Shown: positions 13,814-14,398 of the stretch, in pieces
How positions within the stretch are numbered: position 1 is the first letter of the stretch
Layout of the letters: every line of letters begins with the position of its first letter
Source: an uncultured Muribaculaceae bacterium
Lineage (GTDB): Bacteria > Bacteroidota > Bacteroidia > Bacteroidales > Muribaculaceae
Assembly: GCA_910579105.1 (NCBI GenBank)
Contig: CAJTRT010000055.1
Coordinates: forward strand, 1 to 14,398
Length of the DNA: 14,398 nucleotides
Reading direction: 5' to 3'
The notes under the pieces: model-generated
What the model saw: only the letters and a program-made list of their open reading frames with translations
The model's database searches: none
Told to the model about the DNA's origin: nothing
Position numbers and translations under genes: made by a program

Positions 13814-14134
13814 ATGCGAAAATTGTTCATTTCCTGCATATTAGCCATTGCGGCGGTGACCGCGGACGGAGCGCCCCCGGCATGGGTGGGCGTCAACGCC
13901 CCGCGGCCTGAGATAACGCAGGAGATGGAAATGGAGTCGCAGACGGAGATTGTGGTGCGCGACGGTGCGATATACCTGTGGGTGGCGAAGCCTACCACGG
14001 TGAAGATTTTCTCCATTCTCGGCCAGCTCATATCCTCGGAAAACCTGCAGCCGGGCCTCCACCGACTGCGCCTTACCTCGCGGGGCATCTACATCCTACA
14101 GGCCGGCTCGGTGACGCGCCGCGTAACCCTGTAA
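13814..14134 (+). CDS. Mini secreted protein consisting mostly of a T9SS-like C-terminal domain
   Basis: A 106-residue protein. A signal peptide (MRKLFISCILAIAAVTADGA) is followed by a short acidic, Met-rich linker (about 21-48). Then comes a region (about 50-106) that resembles the type A sorting domain of Bacteroidetes: AIYLWVAKPTTVKIFSILGQ, an LQPGLHRL turn, RGIYILQAG and the ending VTRRVTL. In normal T9SS cargo this domain sits at the end of a large enzyme and is removed on export; here there is almost no cargo. The ATG at 13814 follows a perfect promoter by about 20 bases, which supports a real gene. It is divergent from the LolA/thioredoxin-like gene. It may be a small surface or periplasmic protein built from this fold, or a degenerate cargo. 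Function unknown. Confidence 0.75.
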   Translation: MRKLFISCILAIAAVTADGAPPAWVGVNAPRPEITQEMEMESQTEIVVRDGAIYLWVAKPTTVKIFSILGQLISSENLQPGLHRLRLTSRGIYILQAGSVTRRVTL

Positions 14135-14267
14135 CCTGACAGTCACCCAACTCACAAGCTGGCAATGCGGCCATATAAACCGGCAACGGCACTGGTGGCT
14201 CAATTATCCGACAGCCGGGCGACTTTAAGAATCTGCCGGCAAAGGGATGTCGTAGAACTTTCATCTG

Positions 14268-14395
14268 AATTGTAGGGACGCACGGCTCGTGCGTCCGCTA
14301 ATAAACTGTTAGTCAGCTAATAATCCGTTCATCAGCTGATGAACTGTTAATCAACCCCGACAACTCGGACGCACGAGCCGTGCGTCCCTACAATT
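14268..14395. repeat. BIME-like element: two inverted REP hairpins with GTAG flanks
   Basis: The arms 14268-14297 and 14366-14395 are a perfect 30-bp inverted repeat separated by 68 bases. Each arm is itself a hairpin: GGACGCACG and CGTGCGTCC around a 3-base loop, at 14276-14296 and 14367-14387. GTAG lies directly outside the left hairpin (14272-14275), and its complement CTAC directly outside the right one (14388-14391). The spacer has a perfect 18-bp palindrome at 14327-14344 (GTTCATCAG then CTGATGAAC) and a direct repeat AACTGTTA (14304-14311, 14342-14349). GTAG next to a palindrome is the hallmark of REP sequences moved by REP-associated tyrosine transposases (RAYT). No transposase is in the window. 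The stretch 14135-14267 before it shows nothing recognisable. Confidence 0.75.
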
Positions 14396-14398
14396 TGG

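Noticed and set aside
14135..14267. Possible third copy of the leader repeat (the TTATCCGACAGC string in this gap)
   Set aside because: Only about 11 of 12 core bases match and the flanks differ, so chance is a sufficient explanation.
14268..14395. CRISPR array or insertion-sequence end
   Set aside because: There are only two repeat units, in inverted rather than direct orientation, with no cas genes; there is no transposase frame and no target-site duplication. The GTAG-flanked REP pair explains it better.

Overview
The window looks like a chromosomal segment of a gut Bacteroidales bacterium, most likely a high-GC member of the Muribaculaceae (S24-7) or a close relative. The evidence is a bifunctional Fkp fucose-salvage enzyme, T9SS-like C-terminal domains, a DUF4957/DUF5123-type pectin enzyme, an OMP_b-brl_2 barrel, and Bacteroidetes promoters of the type TTTG-N20-TAnnTTTG. 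The genus is inferred, not proven. All assigned genes are on the minus strand except the first (5'-incomplete) and the last (a mini secreted protein).

Layout from left to right. A 5'-open hypothetical gene (+) converges on an AraC-family regulator (-), with a solitary REP-type hairpin between their ends. Next is a 1220-residue secreted multidomain pectinesterase (-). Upstream of it are a 16-bp direct repeat with a 21-bp period and a leader element that is repeated exactly at the left edge of the window. An outer-membrane beta-barrel protein (-) and an AT-richer YhcG/DUF1016-type PDDEXK nuclease gene (-) follow. An orphan sensor histidine kinase lies 87 bp downstream of fkp (both -). Then come thiol peroxidase tpx (-) and a secreted protein with a LolA-like front and a thioredoxin-like domain lacking CXXC (-). 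Divergent from that gene is a 106-residue secreted protein that is little more than a T9SS-like sorting domain (+). The right edge is a complete BIME-like element: two REP hairpins in inverted orientation, each flanked on its outer side by GTAG.

How the genes may work together: the pectinesterase is a secreted enzyme of dietary pectin breakdown. Fkp turns salvaged fucose into GDP-fucose for surface glycans. The histidine kinase may be read from the fkp promoter. Tpx and its neighbour suggest periplasmic or redox housekeeping, although the neighbour lacks redox cysteines. There is no complete polysaccharide-utilisation locus, CRISPR array, tRNA, rRNA or transposase in the window. The least ordinary signals are non-coding: the GTAG-flanked REP/BIME elements, the duplicated 25-bp leader element, and the helically phased direct repeat. 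On the protein side they are the CTD-only mini-protein and the cysteine-less LolA/thioredoxin-like fusion. No gap between genes exceeds 300 bases; the longest are 13582-13813 (two promoters and a tandem repeat) and 14135-14398 (about 130 bases with nothing recognisable, then the BIME).
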